Shown here: positions 63,069-64,000 of the stretch, piece by piece
Layout: each line of letters starts with the position of its first letter
Numbering within the stretch: the stretch's first letter is position 1
Origin: Oxalobacteraceae bacterium
GTDB lineage: Bacteria; Pseudomonadota; Gammaproteobacteria; Burkholderiales; Burkholderiaceae_D
Assembly: GCA_010024875.1 (NCBI GenBank)
Contig: RGFZ01000011.1
Location: 1-64,000, forward strand
DNA: 64,000 nucleotides
Direction of reading: 5' to 3'
The notes under the pieces: model-generated
The model's input: the letters and a program-made list of their open reading frames with translations, nothing else
The model's database searches: none
What the model was told of the DNA's origin: nothing
Made by a program: the position numbers and the translations under genes

Positions 63069-64000
63069 TCAGATACTGATATGGCCGCCTAACTCGACCG
63101 CATGGTCTTCCGGAATTTTGTAGTAATCCGTCGCGCCCAGCATCATCCTGTGCAGCAGAATAAACAAGCCAAAGAACCAGGAGGTACCCTCGCGGGCGAC
63201 TACTTTTTCTTTACCAATGAAGAATGAGATTTCCATCAAACTGAAATGGAATTCTCTGACCCGTAACAACGCCAGCGCGCGCGGAATATCGGGTTCTTCC
63301 ATGAATCCGTACTTGACGATAACGGAGTGAAAATTATGTTCAAGATGAGTGACATGCACGCGATCGTCATCTTCCACGTAGGGGATGCTGTCGACCTGCA
63401 TGCGCATCAGTAACACTCGCTCATGCAATACGCGGTTGTGCTTGAGATTGTGCAGCAAAGCCATCGGCACAATATCATCGTGCGGCACCATGAAAATGCC
63501 GGTTCCTTTGACCCTTTGCGTGCTCTGTGCCGATAACTTGGATAAAAAATCCTTGAGTGGCACGGCGTCACGCCAGCGCGCCTCCAGCAACCGATCGCGT
63601 CCGCGTATCCAGGCGATCATCACCATCAAGGTAACCGAGGCCACGGCCACCGGTAGCCAGCCACCATCGAAAAACTTGAACAAATTCGCCGACAAGAAAA
63701 ACACATCGATAGCGAACAAGATGGCAAAAACCGGAATGAAAATCGCTTTGTTCCAACCACGAATCGCCATCATGCAGTAAGCCGCCAGCACAGTATCGAT
63801 CGCCATCGCTCCCGTGACCGAGATGCCATAGGCCGATGCCAGACTTTCCGAGCTTCTGAACGTCAGTACCAGCAGCACCACGCCACAGAACAAAATAATG
63901 TTTACCTTGGATACGTACACCTGCCCCATTTCATCCGCAGAGGTGTGGCGAATGCGAATCCGCGGTATGTAGCCTAATTGAACCGCCTGGTTCGCAATCG
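63069..64000 (-). CDS. kup: Kup potassium transporter, 3' part (cut by right edge)
   Basis: The frame runs open to the right edge, so the N-terminal membrane helices lie outside the window. At the edge it reads NQAVQLGYIPRIRIRHTSADE, clear Kup sequence, continuing to TFRSSESLASAYGISVTGAM, then the last membrane helices and the cytoplasmic tail, which is complete: VIVKYGFMEEPDIPRALALL and IPEDHAVELGGHISI. It is a paralogue of the broken copy at 14431 and shows which residues that copy has lost. Kup is a proton-coupled K+ uptake system. Confidence 0.93.
   Translation of the reverse strand, partial: IANQAVQLGYIPRIRIRHTSADEMGQVYVSKVNIILFCGVVLLVLTFRSSESLASAYGISVTGAMAIDTVLAAYCMMAIRGWNKAIFIPVFAILFAIDVFFLSANLFKFFDGGWLPVAVASVTLMVMIAWIRGRDRLLEARWRDAVPLKDFLSKLSAQSTQRVKGTGIFMVPHDDIVPMALLHNLKHNRVLHERVLLMRMQVDSIPYVEDDDRVHVTHLEHNFHSVIVKYGFMEEPDIPRALALLRVREFHFSLMEISFFIGKEKVVAREGTSWFFGLFILLHRMMLGATDYYKIPEDHAVELGGHISI

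Overview
The window looks like chromosomal DNA of a betaproteobacterium, most likely Burkholderiales close to Oxalobacteraceae. This is inferred from gene content, not from a search: a paired cyanophycin synthetase locus with the cyanophycin-associated ABC transporter and DUF1854 protein, an LpxO-type lipid A hydroxylase, a NosR-like polyferredoxin, and a one-piece indolepyruvate ferredoxin oxidoreductase. The DNA is mostly GC-rich with short AT-rich patches. I see no rRNA, tRNA, CRISPR array, integrase or intact insertion sequence.

Layout. 1-911 holds the start of an unknown, AT-rich gene cut by the left edge. 1373-5085 has a small HTH-like protein, an Lrp regulator and a stand-alone pyruvate-dehydrogenase-type E1. 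5087-11251 is a minus-strand block: SAF-domain oxidoreductase, EctD-like dioxygenase and GntR regulator, then a CitE-like lyase, class III CoA-transferase and mesaconyl-C4-CoA hydratase that together can cleave a C5 dicarboxylate to acetyl-CoA and pyruvate. 11388-19925 is mixed: a paralogue of the HTH-like protein, a GT39 glycosyltransferase, a c-heme protein, a broken kup, ggt, and motB with a small secreted protein. 19992-21915 is an orphan ParA ATPase facing two unknown genes. 21929-29588 carries alpha-carbonic anhydrase, LpxO, an unknown membrane pair, and a methyltransferase / beta-hydroxyacid dehydrogenase / class III aminotransferase operon. 29750-35745 holds PsiE, a TerB-like protein, a broken motA, a FemAB-like GNAT protein and NhaA.

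35814-44237 is the cyanophycin locus: DUF1854 protein and ABC transporter on minus, the paired synthetases on plus (the second broken), and a MobA-like nucleotidyltransferase. 44419-51614 is a run of small secreted or membrane proteins, an SbtA-type transporter, a cis-CaaD-like tautomerase and an EF-hand protein. 51789-56119 is a compact, unfamiliar cluster: LysR regulator, glutathione S-transferase, two adjacent CmcJ/NvfI-type oxygenases and a ChrR-type cupin. 56194-64000 has a second Lrp, indolepyruvate ferredoxin oxidoreductase, a NosR-like membrane polyferredoxin, a GlcG/HbpS-type protein and a second kup running off the right edge.

Three patterns stand out. Three well-conserved genes (kup at 14431, motA at 31216, cphA at 41021) each carry a short apparent deletion with a frameshift, which could be decay or an assembly fault. 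Two Lrp regulators each face a TPP-dependent 2-oxoacid enzyme. The GST / twin-oxygenase / cupin cluster is the best candidate for an undescribed system.
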